From MGR-bin208 sp043779285 (GTDB lineage: Bacteria > Bacteroidota > Bacteroidia > Chitinophagales > Chitinophagaceae): DNA of 22,406 bases. Of this stretch, positions 1 through 7,608 are shown one piece after another (positions within the stretch are counted from its first letter, which is position 1; every line of letters starts with the position of its first letter). Both the position numbers and the translations under genes were made by a program. The notes under the pieces are model-generated. The model made no database searches. It was given only the letters and a program-made list of their open reading frames with translations, and had not been told where the DNA came from. The DNA lies in contig JAYWEL010000151.1 of the NCBI GenBank assembly GCA_043779285.1, positions 1-22,406 of the forward strand, read 5' to 3'.

Positions 1-1
1 T

Positions 2-211
2 GCCAACGAACTGAAAGTGGTCATTTTCAATAAATCTGATTTTGATTGGGCTGAGAAATATGCCGCACAGGTTTCTACAAACTGTAAACTTTATCTGCAA
101 CCCGAATGGGACAAGGCCGATGAGATGATTCCTTTGATTATCGATTACATCTTAGCCAATCCAAAGTGGGAATTAAGCCTTCAAATTCATAAGCATATTC
201 ATGTTCCTTAA
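2..211 (+). CDS. queE: 7-carboxy-7-deazaguanine synthase QueE, C-terminal fragment
   Basis: This is the last 69 codons of a gene whose start lies left of the window; the frame is open from base 2 to the TAA at 209-211. The translation begins ANELKVVIFNKSDFDWAE and ends in SLQIHKHIHVP, which matches the C-terminus of QueE proteins (typically ..LQ.HK....P). QueE is a radical-SAM enzyme that converts 6-carboxytetrahydropterin to 7-carboxy-7-deazaguanine in the queuosine/preQ0 pathway. The CxxxCxxC cluster motif lies in the missing N-terminal part, so the assignment rests only on C-terminal similarity. A GTG at 17 is an internal Val codon, not a start, because the similarity extends upstream of it. 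Confidence 0.8.
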   Translation, partial: ANELKVVIFNKSDFDWAEKYAAQVSTNCKLYLQPEWDKADEMIPLIIDYILANPKWELSLQIHKHIHVP

Positions 212-264
212 CGGTGCTATATTTAAAATTTTAAAAAATTTATCATTTAATCCTTAACATTTTA

Positions 265-298
265 TTGTTTTAAAAGGAATAAAAAAAGAATAGATTCG
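265..298 (+). promoter_or_regulatory. possible promoter of the PorE-like gene
   Basis: A TTG at 265-267 and TAGATTCG at 291-298 resemble the Bacteroidota -33 (TTG) and -7 (TAnnTTTG) boxes, with one mismatch in the -7 box and a long 23-base spacer. If real, transcription starts near 302-305 and leaves a leader of about 110 bases that contains the inverted repeat at 329-382. Confidence 0.3.
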
Positions 299-328
299 TT
301 AAAGAACAACCAGTTTTAAATCCATGAA

Positions 329-382
329 ATGTCCATGAGCAAAATTTCACTCACCAACCGGGATGATTATTTTCATGGACAT
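329..382 (+). repeat. 10-bp perfect inverted repeat in the leader of the PorE-like gene
   Basis: ATGTCCATGA at 329-338 is the exact reverse complement of TCATGGACAT at 373-382, with a 34-base loop. A second copy of the half site, TCCATGA, sits at 321-327. The element lies 33 bases upstream of the chosen ATG at 416 and could be an RNA hairpin or a protein-binding dyad. It falls inside the upstream open frame that starts at 329, which supports that stretch being non-coding leader. Confidence 0.5.
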
Positions 383-415
383 ACTATGTGGCCAAAAAAC
401 AATAGAAATGAACAC

Positions 416-2329
416 ATGAAATTTCTTTCTTTATTTTTTTTCTCCTGTTTCATTTTTTCTCAAAGCTTTTCCCAAACCTACGATCCGGCAAAAGTGAACA
501 AAAGGGCAATCGTTGCCTATACACAGGCCATAGCAAATGCCGATGACGGAAAATATGAAAAAGCGATTTTTTTGTTTCAACAAAGTATCCTTGCAGAAAA
601 CCGATATGTTGATGCATATCTGTCACTGGCCGGGGTTTATGGACAACTAAAAAAACATGATAGCAGTATTTTATTTTATGAAAAAGCATTTTTATTAGAC
701 AGCGTTTATACAGCCGGTTACTATCTTCCCTATTCCATAAATCTGGCGGGGCTTGGTAAATTTGAAAAAGCACTGGATGCAGTGAACTACGTTTTATCAA
801 AAAGAAATTTAAACCCCAATACGATTAAGTCTGCGGAATATCGTAAAATCAGTTATGAATTTGCCGTGGATTTTGAGAAAAAGAATGATTATAAAAATTA
901 TATTTTCACTCCATTGAATTTGGGAGACTCCATAAACTCTGCCGAATCAGAATATTTCCCTTCGCTGACTATTGATGGTGATGAACTGGTATTCACCCGA
1001 AGAGTGAAAAACATGAACGAGGATTTTTATTCGAGTAACAAAAAAAATAATCAATGGGGGAAAGCAAAACCATTACCGGGTAATATCAATACTGAACAAA
1101 ATGAAGGTGCCCAAATAATTTCTGCTGATGGAAATTGGCTGGTATTCACAGGTTGCAACCGGCCCGACGGACAAGGTGGATGCGATATTTTTATTTCTTA
1201 TAAAACTCAAAATGGATGGAGCCCGGCAACTAATCTGGGTGCTAAAGTTAACTCCGACCAATGGGAGTCTCACCCTTGTTTATCACCAGATAAAAGAGAG
1301 CTTTATTTTTCAAGTACCCGTTTTGGTGGATTCGGCGGAAGTGATCTCTATGTTTGTCGTTTACAATCGAATGGCCGTTGGAGTGAACCTGAAAACCTGG
1401 GCCCACAAATCAATACAAAAGGCAATGAAGCATCCCCCTTCATACATGTCGATAATCAAACTTTATATTTTACATCTTCCGGCTTACCTGGTTATGGAGA
1501 TGACGACTTATTCATTTGCCGACGGGGGCCTAACGGCGTCTGGAGTAATCCGGTAAATCTTGGCTACCCAATCAATACAATCAACCGGGAAGGAACTTTG
1601 TTTGTAGCCGCTGATGGCAAAACGGCATATTTATCCAGCGACCGCAGTGTCAGTAAAGGAGGCATGGATATATTTAGTTTTGATTTAAGAGAAAACGTAA
1701 GGCCTTATAAAACTCTTTGGATAAAAGGACAAGTATTTGATGCAAAAACAAGTAAAGGGATTTCTTCTACTGCCGAATTAACAGACGTTGGAACAAAAGC
1801 GTTGATTACAAAAGTACAGACCAATGAAGATGGAACATACCTGATAACATTACCTATTGGAAAAGATTATGCATTCAATGTAAATAAGAAAGGATATCTT
1901 TTTTATTCGGAGAATTTTTCATTGAAAAACATCAGCCCGGATTCCACTTATGAAAAAAACATTCCATTGCAATCCCTGGAAATCAATGCCAGCACCGTTT
2001 TAAAAAATATTTTCTTTGACGTAAATAGTTTTGAATTAAAAACTGAGTCTCAAGCTGAATTGGATAAACTGATTCAGTTACTACATGAAAATCCAGCACT
2101 GAAAATTCAGATCAGCGGTCATACGGATAATATCGGTTCGGTAACCAACAATCAGAAGCTATCCGAAAACAGGGCAAAATCTGTTATTACTTATCTGCTG
2201 GCAAATAAAATAGAACAATCCAGACTTTCTTATACAGGTTTTGGTGAAACAATTCCTCTGGAATCCAATTTAACGGAAGATGGAAGATCGAAAAACCGCC
2301 GGACTGAAATGCAAGTGATGGCGAATTAA
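416..2329 (+). CDS. PorE-like TPR / PD40 beta-propeller / OmpA_C protein, probably T9SS-associated
   Basis: This 637-residue protein has a signal peptide (MKFLSLFFFS.., cleavage likely after SFSQ), a TPR region (about 25-105), a WD40-like PD40 propeller (about 150-430, with repeats such as DGDELVFTRR, PDKRELYFSS and DGKTAYLSSD), a carboxypeptidase-regulatory-like beta-sandwich (about 432-505) and a C-terminal OmpA-like peptidoglycan-binding domain (about 527-637, with SGHTDN, LSENRA and NRRTE). That order is the architecture of Porphyromonas PorE, a periplasmic T9SS protein that binds peptidoglycan. I infer the same general role. There is no convincing lipobox, so it may be a soluble or membrane-tethered form rather than a lipoprotein. 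The ATG at 416 is preferred over 329 because it starts directly at a signal peptide and the 29 extra upstream residues are hydrophilic. Generic OmpA/PD40 proteins with this layout are multi-copy in these bacteria, so orthology to PorE is uncertain. Confidence 0.85.
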   Translation: MKFLSLFFFSCFIFSQSFSQTYDPAKVNKRAIVAYTQAIANADDGKYEKAIFLFQQSILAENRYVDAYLSLAGVYGQLKKHDSSILFYEKAFLLDSVYTAGYYLPYSINLAGLGKFEKALDAVNYVLSKRNLNPNTIKSAEYRKISYEFAVDFEKKNDYKNYIFTPLNLGDSINSAESEYFPSLTIDGDELVFTRRVKNMNEDFYSSNKKNNQWGKAKPLPGNINTEQNEGAQIISADGNWLVFTGCNRPDGQGGCDIFISYKTQNGWSPATNLGAKVNSDQWESHPCLSPDKRELYFSSTRFGGFGGSDLYVCRLQSNGRWSEPENLGPQINTKGNEASPFIHVDNQTLYFTSSGLPGYGDDDLFICRRGPNGVWSNPVNLGYPINTINREGTLFVAADGKTAYLSSDRSVSKGGMDIFSFDLRENVRPYKTLWIKGQVFDAKTSKGISSTAELTDVGTKALITKVQTNEDGTYLITLPIGKDYAFNVNKKGYLFYSENFSLKNISPDSTYEKNIPLQSLEINASTVLKNIFFDVNSFELKTESQAELDKLIQLLHENPALKIQISGHTDNIGSVTNNQKLSENRAKSVITYLLANKIEQSRLSYTGFGETIPLESNLTEDGRSKNRRTEMQVMAN

Positions 2330-2352
2330 TCATTGATCCATACTATTTAAAA

Positions 2353-2385
2353 TTTGAAAACAGAATAGTAATTTGTTTATCTTTT
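2353..2385 (+). promoter_or_regulatory. promoter of dprA
   Basis: TTTG at 2353-2356, a 21-base spacer and TATCTTTT at 2378-2385 (one mismatch to TAnnTTTG) fit the Bacteroidota primary sigma promoter. The -7 box ends only 7 bases before the ATG at 2393, so the transcript would have almost no 5' leader. Confidence 0.5.
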
Positions 2386-2392
2386 GATCAAC

Positions 2393-3493
2393 ATGTCTTC
2401 AACACTTCTATATCAGATTGCTTTAACACAGATTCCAAATATTGGACCTGTACAAGCAAAAATATTATTGCAACATTTTGATATCATTGAACTCTTCAAA
2501 GCAAAAAAAACAGAACTCGAAAAAATTGAAGGGATTGGATCAGTAAGAGCTAAATCAATAAAGGATTTCCATGATTTTGCAGATGCAGAAAACGAACTGA
2601 AATTTATTGACAAATACAAGATCAAAGCTCTTTTCATTTCAGACGAACTTTATCCCAAACGTTTATTGAACTGCTACGATTCCCCAACCTTGCTTTATTA
2701 TAAAGGCGATGCTGATTTGAATAATTCAAAAATGATTTCCATAATCGGTACAAGAACCTATTCAGACTATGGCAAACAGATTACCGAAAAATTGATTGAA
2801 GAGCTTTCTAATCAAAACATAAGTATCGTAAGTGGCCTTGCGCATGGCATCGACTCTATTGCTCATAAAGCATCACTAAAAAATAATCTTAAAACCATTG
2901 CCGTTTTGGGGCATGGATTAGACAGTTTATACCCATCCGAGAATTCCGGAATGGCAAAAGAAATGTTGCAAAAGGACGGTGGCTTGTTAACCGAATTTAA
3001 AAGTAAAACCAAGCCCGACAAACATAATTTCCCAATCAGAAACCGGATTGTAGCCGGTATGACCGATGCAACAATTGTAGTGGAATCAGGTATCAGAGGA
3101 GGCAGTATCATAACGGTTGAATTAGCTAATGGCTATAATAAAGATGTGTTTGCATTTCCCGGAAGAACCAGCGACTCAAAAAGTTCTGGCTGTAATCATT
3201 TAATTAAAAACAATAAGGCAATCCTGCTGACAGATGCATTGCAATTACTAGACATGATGGGTTGGAAAGAAACAGAAAAAAATAAAAAGAAAAAACAAAA
3301 AGAGCTTTTTATAGAATTGACCGATCATGAAAAGATCATTATAAATATTTTGAAAGATAAAGGCATTGCAAGTATAGATGACATCAATTTCTCCAGTGGA
3401 ATGAACAGCAGCTTTGTTGCAGCAGCTATTTTAAACCTTGAATTGGAGCATGTCATAAACAGTTTACCCGGCAAAATGTATCAGATCAATTAA
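2393..3493 (+). CDS. dprA: DNA-processing protein DprA
   Basis: DprA binds single-stranded DNA taken up by transformation and loads RecA on it. The 366-residue protein has an N-terminal helix-hairpin-helix/SAM region (about 1-70, with IPNIGPVQA and IEGIGSVRA), the Rossmann-like DprA core (about 100-290) with IIGTRTYSDYG, SGLAHGIDSIAH, VLGHGLDSLYP, NFPIRNRIVAG and RGGSIITVELA, and a C-terminal winged helix (about 300-366). Length and motif order are typical of full DprA. The ATG at 2393 is chosen over the TTG at 2384 because that TTG lies in the promoter -7 region. It is 63 bases downstream of the PorE-like gene but has its own promoter. No com genes are visible nearby, so natural competence cannot be judged; dprA is widespread regardless. 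Confidence 0.95.
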   Translation: MSSTLLYQIALTQIPNIGPVQAKILLQHFDIIELFKAKKTELEKIEGIGSVRAKSIKDFHDFADAENELKFIDKYKIKALFISDELYPKRLLNCYDSPTLLYYKGDADLNNSKMISIIGTRTYSDYGKQITEKLIEELSNQNISIVSGLAHGIDSIAHKASLKNNLKTIAVLGHGLDSLYPSENSGMAKEMLQKDGGLLTEFKSKTKPDKHNFPIRNRIVAGMTDATIVVESGIRGGSIITVELANGYNKDVFAFPGRTSDSKSSGCNHLIKNNKAILLTDALQLLDMMGWKETEKNKKKKQKELFIELTDHEKIIINILKDKGIASIDDINFSSGMNSSFVAAAILNLELEHVINSLPGKMYQIN

Positions 3494-3530
3494 AGAATTC
3501 ATTCGCATGAAAACAAAGCTTAAGCAAAAA

Positions 3531-3560
3531 TTGGATGTTTAAATCCAAATCTTATCTTTG
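3531..3560 (+). promoter_or_regulatory. promoter of guaB, abutting the start codon
   Basis: TTG at 3531-3533, a 19-base spacer and a perfect TATCTTTG -7 box at 3553-3560 match the Bacteroidota consensus. The start ATG is at 3564-3566, three bases after the box, so transcription should begin at or within a few bases of the A of ATG (leaderless or nearly so). Confidence 0.75.
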
Positions 3561-3563
3561 CAC

Positions 3564-5060
3564 ATGGCAACAATAAATACTCCTGCTAAAAAAAGCAAAT
3601 CCAAAAAAATTTCAGAAGAAGGTTTAACATTTGATGATGTATTGCTGGTTCCCGCATATTCCGAGGTATTACCCCGAGATGTAAGTATTAAAACCAGGCT
3701 TACCAAAAACATCCAGTTAAATATCCCATTACTTTCTGCAGCAATGGATACCGTAACTGAAGCCAATCTGGCAATGGCTCTTGCACGTGAAGGTGGCATT
3801 GGAATACTGCATAAAAATTTGAGTATAGAAAAACAAGCAGAACAGGTTCGTAAAGTCAAAAGAAGTGAGAGCGGTCTGATTATGGATCCGATTACGTTGT
3901 TTGCTGATGCGACAATTGGAGATGCTTTACGGCTGATGAGAGAAAACAAAATTGGCGGTATCCCTATTGTCGATAATAGCGGGAAACTGGTTGGCATTTT
4001 AACAAACCGGGATCTTCGGTTTGAAGATAACCCAAAACGAAAAGTACATGAATTAATGACTACAACCAACCTCATTATTGCACCCGAAGGTACCAATATG
4101 AAAAAGGCTGAGAATATTCTGCGCCAACATAAAATTGAAAAATTACCGGTGGTAAATAAGTCTGGTAAATTAATTGGTTTAATAACTTATCGTGATATCC
4201 TTCAATTACACAGTTTTCCTGATGCAGTAAAAGACTCTTATGGCAGATTATTTGTTGGTGCCGGTGTTGGTATTACAACAGACCTGTTAGATCGGGTTTC
4301 TGCCTTGCAGCAGGTAGGCGTTGATGTTATTGCTTTAGATAGTGCCCATGGTCATAGTAAAGGAGTTATTGATGCATTAAAATCAATTAAAAAGAATTTT
4401 AAAAAACTAGATGTCATTGCCGGAAATATTGCAACAGCAGCTGGAGCCAACGCATTAGCTGACGCTGGTGCAGATGCTGTTAAAGTTGGTATAGGGCCCG
4501 GATCAATTTGTACTACCCGCATAGTTGCTGGGGCAGGCGTACCGCAATTAACAGCTGTGATGAATGTGCATGCCGCATTGAAAGGAAAAAATATTCCACT
4601 GATAGCAGATGGCGGTATCCGTTATACTGGTGATATGGTAAAAGCATTAGCAGCCGGTGCAGACTGTGTAATGATGGGAAGTATTTTTGCAGGAACAGAA
4701 GAAAGTCCGGGAGATACCATCATTTACGAAGGTAGAAAGTTTAAAGAATACAGAGGTATGGGTTCTGAAGGAGCTATGTCATCCGGAAGCAGCGATCGAT
4801 ATTTTCAGGATGTAGAAGATGGCATTAAAAAATTTGTACCCGAAGGAATCGAAGGCCGGATTGCATACAAAGGATATTTGAAAGAAGTGGTTTATCAATT
4901 TGTAGGTGGCTTGAGAGCCGGGATGGGCTATTGTGGGGCGAAAAACATTGAAGAATTAAAGAATGCCCAATTCGTAAAAATTACCAATGCCGGCATGAAA
5001 GAAAGCCATGCTCATGATGTAGAGATAACAAAAGAATCATCTAACTATAGTAAAAAATAA
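3564..5060 (+). CDS. guaB: inosine-5'-monophosphate dehydrogenase
   Basis: GuaB oxidises IMP to XMP with NAD+, the committed step of GMP synthesis in the cytoplasm. The 498-residue product has the normal bacterial length: a TIM barrel split by two CBS domains at about 105-216 (IMDPITLFAD.. to ..YRDILQL). The catalytic loop GPGSICTTR places the nucleophile at Cys316, followed by the ADGGIRYTGD phosphate-binding segment and the mobile flap YRGMGSEGAM. The frame could start at a TTG at 3558, but that codon is inside the perfect -7 box, so the ATG at 3564 is preferred. Transcription is from its own promoter and ends at the terminator at 5080-5113, making it a single-gene unit. No features are missing or altered. 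Confidence 0.97.
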   Translation: MATINTPAKKSKSKKISEEGLTFDDVLLVPAYSEVLPRDVSIKTRLTKNIQLNIPLLSAAMDTVTEANLAMALAREGGIGILHKNLSIEKQAEQVRKVKRSESGLIMDPITLFADATIGDALRLMRENKIGGIPIVDNSGKLVGILTNRDLRFEDNPKRKVHELMTTTNLIIAPEGTNMKKAENILRQHKIEKLPVVNKSGKLIGLITYRDILQLHSFPDAVKDSYGRLFVGAGVGITTDLLDRVSALQQVGVDVIALDSAHGHSKGVIDALKSIKKNFKKLDVIAGNIATAAGANALADAGADAVKVGIGPGSICTTRIVAGAGVPQLTAVMNVHAALKGKNIPLIADGGIRYTGDMVKALAAGADCVMMGSIFAGTEESPGDTIIYEGRKFKEYRGMGSEGAMSSGSSDRYFQDVEDGIKKFVPEGIEGRIAYKGYLKEVVYQFVGGLRAGMGYCGAKNIEELKNAQFVKITNAGMKESHAHDVEITKESSNYSKK

Positions 5061-5079
5061 TATTTGCAGAACCTATATT

Positions 5080-5113
5080 AAAAAAGCTGAATTCGGAATG
5101 ATTCAGCTTTTTT
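5080..5113 (+). terminator. intrinsic terminator after guaB
   Basis: A perfect 13-base stem (AAAAAAGCTGAAT at 5080-5092 with its complement at 5101-5113), an 8-base loop and a T-run in the 3' arm lie 20 bases after the guaB stop. The A-run on the left arm means it could work in both directions, but no minus-strand gene ends here. Confidence 0.85.
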
Positions 5114-5183
5114 AATATGGAAGAATTTGATTTCATTTTTCTAATCATCTGCCAACATATATTTTTACGTTAAACAAAATCAT

Positions 5184-6788
5184 TTGAAAAATTATAGCAA
5201 TCTCTTTACTGCATTATTAGGAAGTTTATTACTCTGGGTTGCATGGCCTCCATTGGTATTTACTATTTTAATTTTTGTAGCCTGGGTTCCTTTATTAATT
5301 GTTGAACAGAATACAACGAACTGGAAAAAGTTTTTCGGACTCAGCTTTTTGAGCTTATTAGTTTGGAATATCCTCACCACCTGGTGGATTTGGAATTCAA
5401 GTGAAGTGGGAGCTGTTGCAGCCGTTTTGTTCAATAGTTTTTTAATGTCCATTCCTTTTTTGCTGATGCATTTTACAAAGAAAAAGTTTGGAAAAATTTT
5501 AGGTTATACCTCACTGATTATTTATTGGATGGCGTTTGAATATTTGCATCACACCTGGGAATTAAGCTGGCCATGGTTAACTTTGGGTAATTCCTTTGCA
5601 TTACATCCCGAATGGATTCAATGGTATGAATATACCGGTACAAGTGGAGGCAGTTTATGGATTTTATTAAGCAATATTTTTTATTTCACTATCCGAACTG
5701 AATATAAAAACAATGGACGGTCGATTGGTTATTTTAAAAACCTGCTTTGCTGGTTTGCTTTATTGATCATACCAATTCTTATTTCAAAATGGATATCTAC
5801 ACATGAACAAAAATTAGTTGATCTACAAAAAGCAACGGCAACAAAAAATATAGTACTTGTACAACCCAATGTAGATCCATGGGATGTGAAATTTGAATCG
5901 GGTACATTGGAATCGCAAATAAATAAATTGATTACCCTTTCTGAATTACAGATTGATGATAGTACTTCATTGATTGTGTGGCCGGAAACAGCGATTGCAG
6001 CAGGTGTTTGGGAGGATCAGATAAAAACAGAACCAGCTTATTATCCGGTATGGTCATTCCTAAACCGTCATCCACAATTAAGTTTATTGTCTGGCATCGA
6101 TAGTTATCGAAACTACGGTTCGAACCAGGCAAATGCTTCATCCACAGCAAGATATAATAAAAATTATGGATTCTATTATGATGCTTACAATACGGCTGCC
6201 TTGTTTAATAGTGATACAAGTATTAATCTTTATCATAAAGGCAAACTGGTTCCCGGTGTAGAAACACTCCCCTCTTTTTTAAATTGGATGGGGCCCTTAT
6301 TTGAAGACTTTGGTGGCATCAGTGGTACTTTAGGAACCGATAAGCAACGAATCGTTTTTACTGATAAACAAAATCATTATAAAGCAGCACCCATAATTTG
6401 TTATGAAAGTGTGTATGGTGATTATGTAACAGAATATGTACGCAAAGGAGCCAATATTCTAACCATCATTACCAATGATGGCTGGTGGGGAAATACAGAC
6501 GGCTACAAACAACATATGAATTATGCAAGGCTTCGGGCAATTGAAACAAGGAAATGGGTGGTACGCAGTGCCAATACAGGTATCAGTTGTTTTATTGACC
6601 CACTTGGAAATGTTATTTACCCGCAACCATGGGATAAAGCAGCTGCCATAAAACTGAATGTCCCGGTTAATGATCAGCTAACTTTCTTTGTAAAACATGG
6701 CGATTTATTATCCCGGTTCATGGCGGCAATCAGTTTGTTATTGTTGATTTCTACAATGGCTGTTTCAATTAAGAAACGATTTTTATAA
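5184..6788 (+). CDS. lnt: apolipoprotein N-acyltransferase
   Basis: Lnt adds the third acyl chain to the N-terminal cysteine of lipoproteins at the inner membrane. The 534-residue protein has an N-terminal membrane half (about residues 5-205, several hydrophobic segments), a nitrilase domain (about 220-500) and a final membrane helix (about 505-528). The Glu-Lys-Cys triad is visible: Glu268 in VWPETA, Lys352 in YHKGKLVP and Cys406 in ICYESVYG, close in position to the E. coli residues. The start must be TTG at 5184: the frame is closed by TAA at 5142, there is no in-frame ATG before it, and the next ATG is about 88 codons in and would remove membrane segments. No clean promoter is seen; TATATTTT at 5158-5165 is the closest -7-like box. 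The stop overlaps the next ATG (TAATG at 6786-6790). Confidence 0.95.
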   Translation: MKNYSNLFTALLGSLLLWVAWPPLVFTILIFVAWVPLLIVEQNTTNWKKFFGLSFLSLLVWNILTTWWIWNSSEVGAVAAVLFNSFLMSIPFLLMHFTKKKFGKILGYTSLIIYWMAFEYLHHTWELSWPWLTLGNSFALHPEWIQWYEYTGTSGGSLWILLSNIFYFTIRTEYKNNGRSIGYFKNLLCWFALLIIPILISKWISTHEQKLVDLQKATATKNIVLVQPNVDPWDVKFESGTLESQINKLITLSELQIDDSTSLIVWPETAIAAGVWEDQIKTEPAYYPVWSFLNRHPQLSLLSGIDSYRNYGSNQANASSTARYNKNYGFYYDAYNTAALFNSDTSINLYHKGKLVPGVETLPSFLNWMGPLFEDFGGISGTLGTDKQRIVFTDKQNHYKAAPIICYESVYGDYVTEYVRKGANILTIITNDGWWGNTDGYKQHMNYARLRAIETRKWVVRSANTGISCFIDPLGNVIYPQPWDKAAAIKLNVPVNDQLTFFVKHGDLLSRFMAAISLLLLISTMAVSIKKRFL

Positions 6789-7588
6789 TGTTTCAGGAAA
6801 TAATTTATCAGCATAAAAAAATTGTCTACCAGATTTTTGGAAATGGAAAGGCTGTTTTATTAGTTCATGGTTTTGGCGAAGACAGCAGTATATGGAGAAA
6901 TCAGATTGATTTTCTAAAAGAAAATTTCTTGTTAATTATTCCAGACCTTCCCGGCAGTGGAGAGTCAGAAATCATTGATGATATGAGTATGGAAGGAATG
7001 GCAAAGCTGCTAAAAGAAATTATCCAGCTTGAGCATATAAAAGAAAAAATAAATGTATTCGGACATAGTATGGGAGGCTATATCTGTTTAGCATTTGCAG
7101 AAAAATTTCCAGAGCTAATAAATTCATTTGGGTTGATTCATTCAACTGCTTTTTCAGACAGTGAAGAAAAAATTGAAACCAGAAAAAAAGGAATTGATTT
7201 TATTTTAAAATATGGTGCTTCTGAATTTATAAAAACTACAACCCCCAATCTTTTTTCCGAACAAACGCAGAATCAAAATCCGGATTTGATTGCGGAACAA
7301 ATTCAACTGTCATCTTATTTTTCAACTGATGCACTCATTCAATATTATCAGCAAATGATTGCCAGACCTGACAGGACAACTATTTTAAAAAACTCAACTT
7401 TCCCGATTCTTTTTATCGCAGGGGAACAGGATAAAGCCGTTCCTTTATCAGACGTATTAAAGCAATGTCATCTGCCCGATATTTCGTATTTTCATGTACT
7501 ATCGAACTCTGCTCATATTGGAATGCTTGAAGAAACGGACATTCACAATCGCTTACTGGAATGGTTTTTGTTAAGAACGGATGATTGA
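6788..7588 (+). CDS. alpha/beta-hydrolase fold protein
   Basis: This is a 266-residue cytoplasmic alpha/beta hydrolase without a signal peptide. The oxyanion-side motif HGFGEDSSIW is near residue 27, the nucleophile elbow GHSMGG gives Ser94, the acid is Asp215 in GEQDKAVP, and the base is His243 in NSAHIGML, so the triad is complete. Residues 120-200 form a helical cap. Such proteins include esterases, lactonases and C-C bond hydrolases (BioH/MenH-like); the sequence does not tell me the substrate. The ATG shares one base with the lnt stop (TAATG), which implies translational coupling to lnt. No other gene of a biotin or menaquinone pathway lies next to it, so I do not assign one. Confidence 0.88.
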   Translation: MFQEIIYQHKKIVYQIFGNGKAVLLVHGFGEDSSIWRNQIDFLKENFLLIIPDLPGSGESEIIDDMSMEGMAKLLKEIIQLEHIKEKINVFGHSMGGYICLAFAEKFPELINSFGLIHSTAFSDSEEKIETRKKGIDFILKYGASEFIKTTTPNLFSEQTQNQNPDLIAEQIQLSSYFSTDALIQYYQQMIARPDRTTILKNSTFPILFIAGEQDKAVPLSDVLKQCHLPDISYFHVLSNSAHIGMLEETDIHNRLLEWFLLRTDD

Positions 7589-7608
7589 CCCATTTTGAAA
7601 TTCCCGAC

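Noticed and set aside
223..234. 12-bp AT palindrome TTAAAATTTTAA after queE
   Set aside because: Pure A/T palindromes are common at this base composition, and it has no G-C stem to act as a terminator.
3539..4096. 185-codon minus-strand frame over the guaB start
   Set aside because: It is antisense to an intact IMP dehydrogenase and its translation is low-complexity Ser/Leu/Ile-rich with no recognisable domain.
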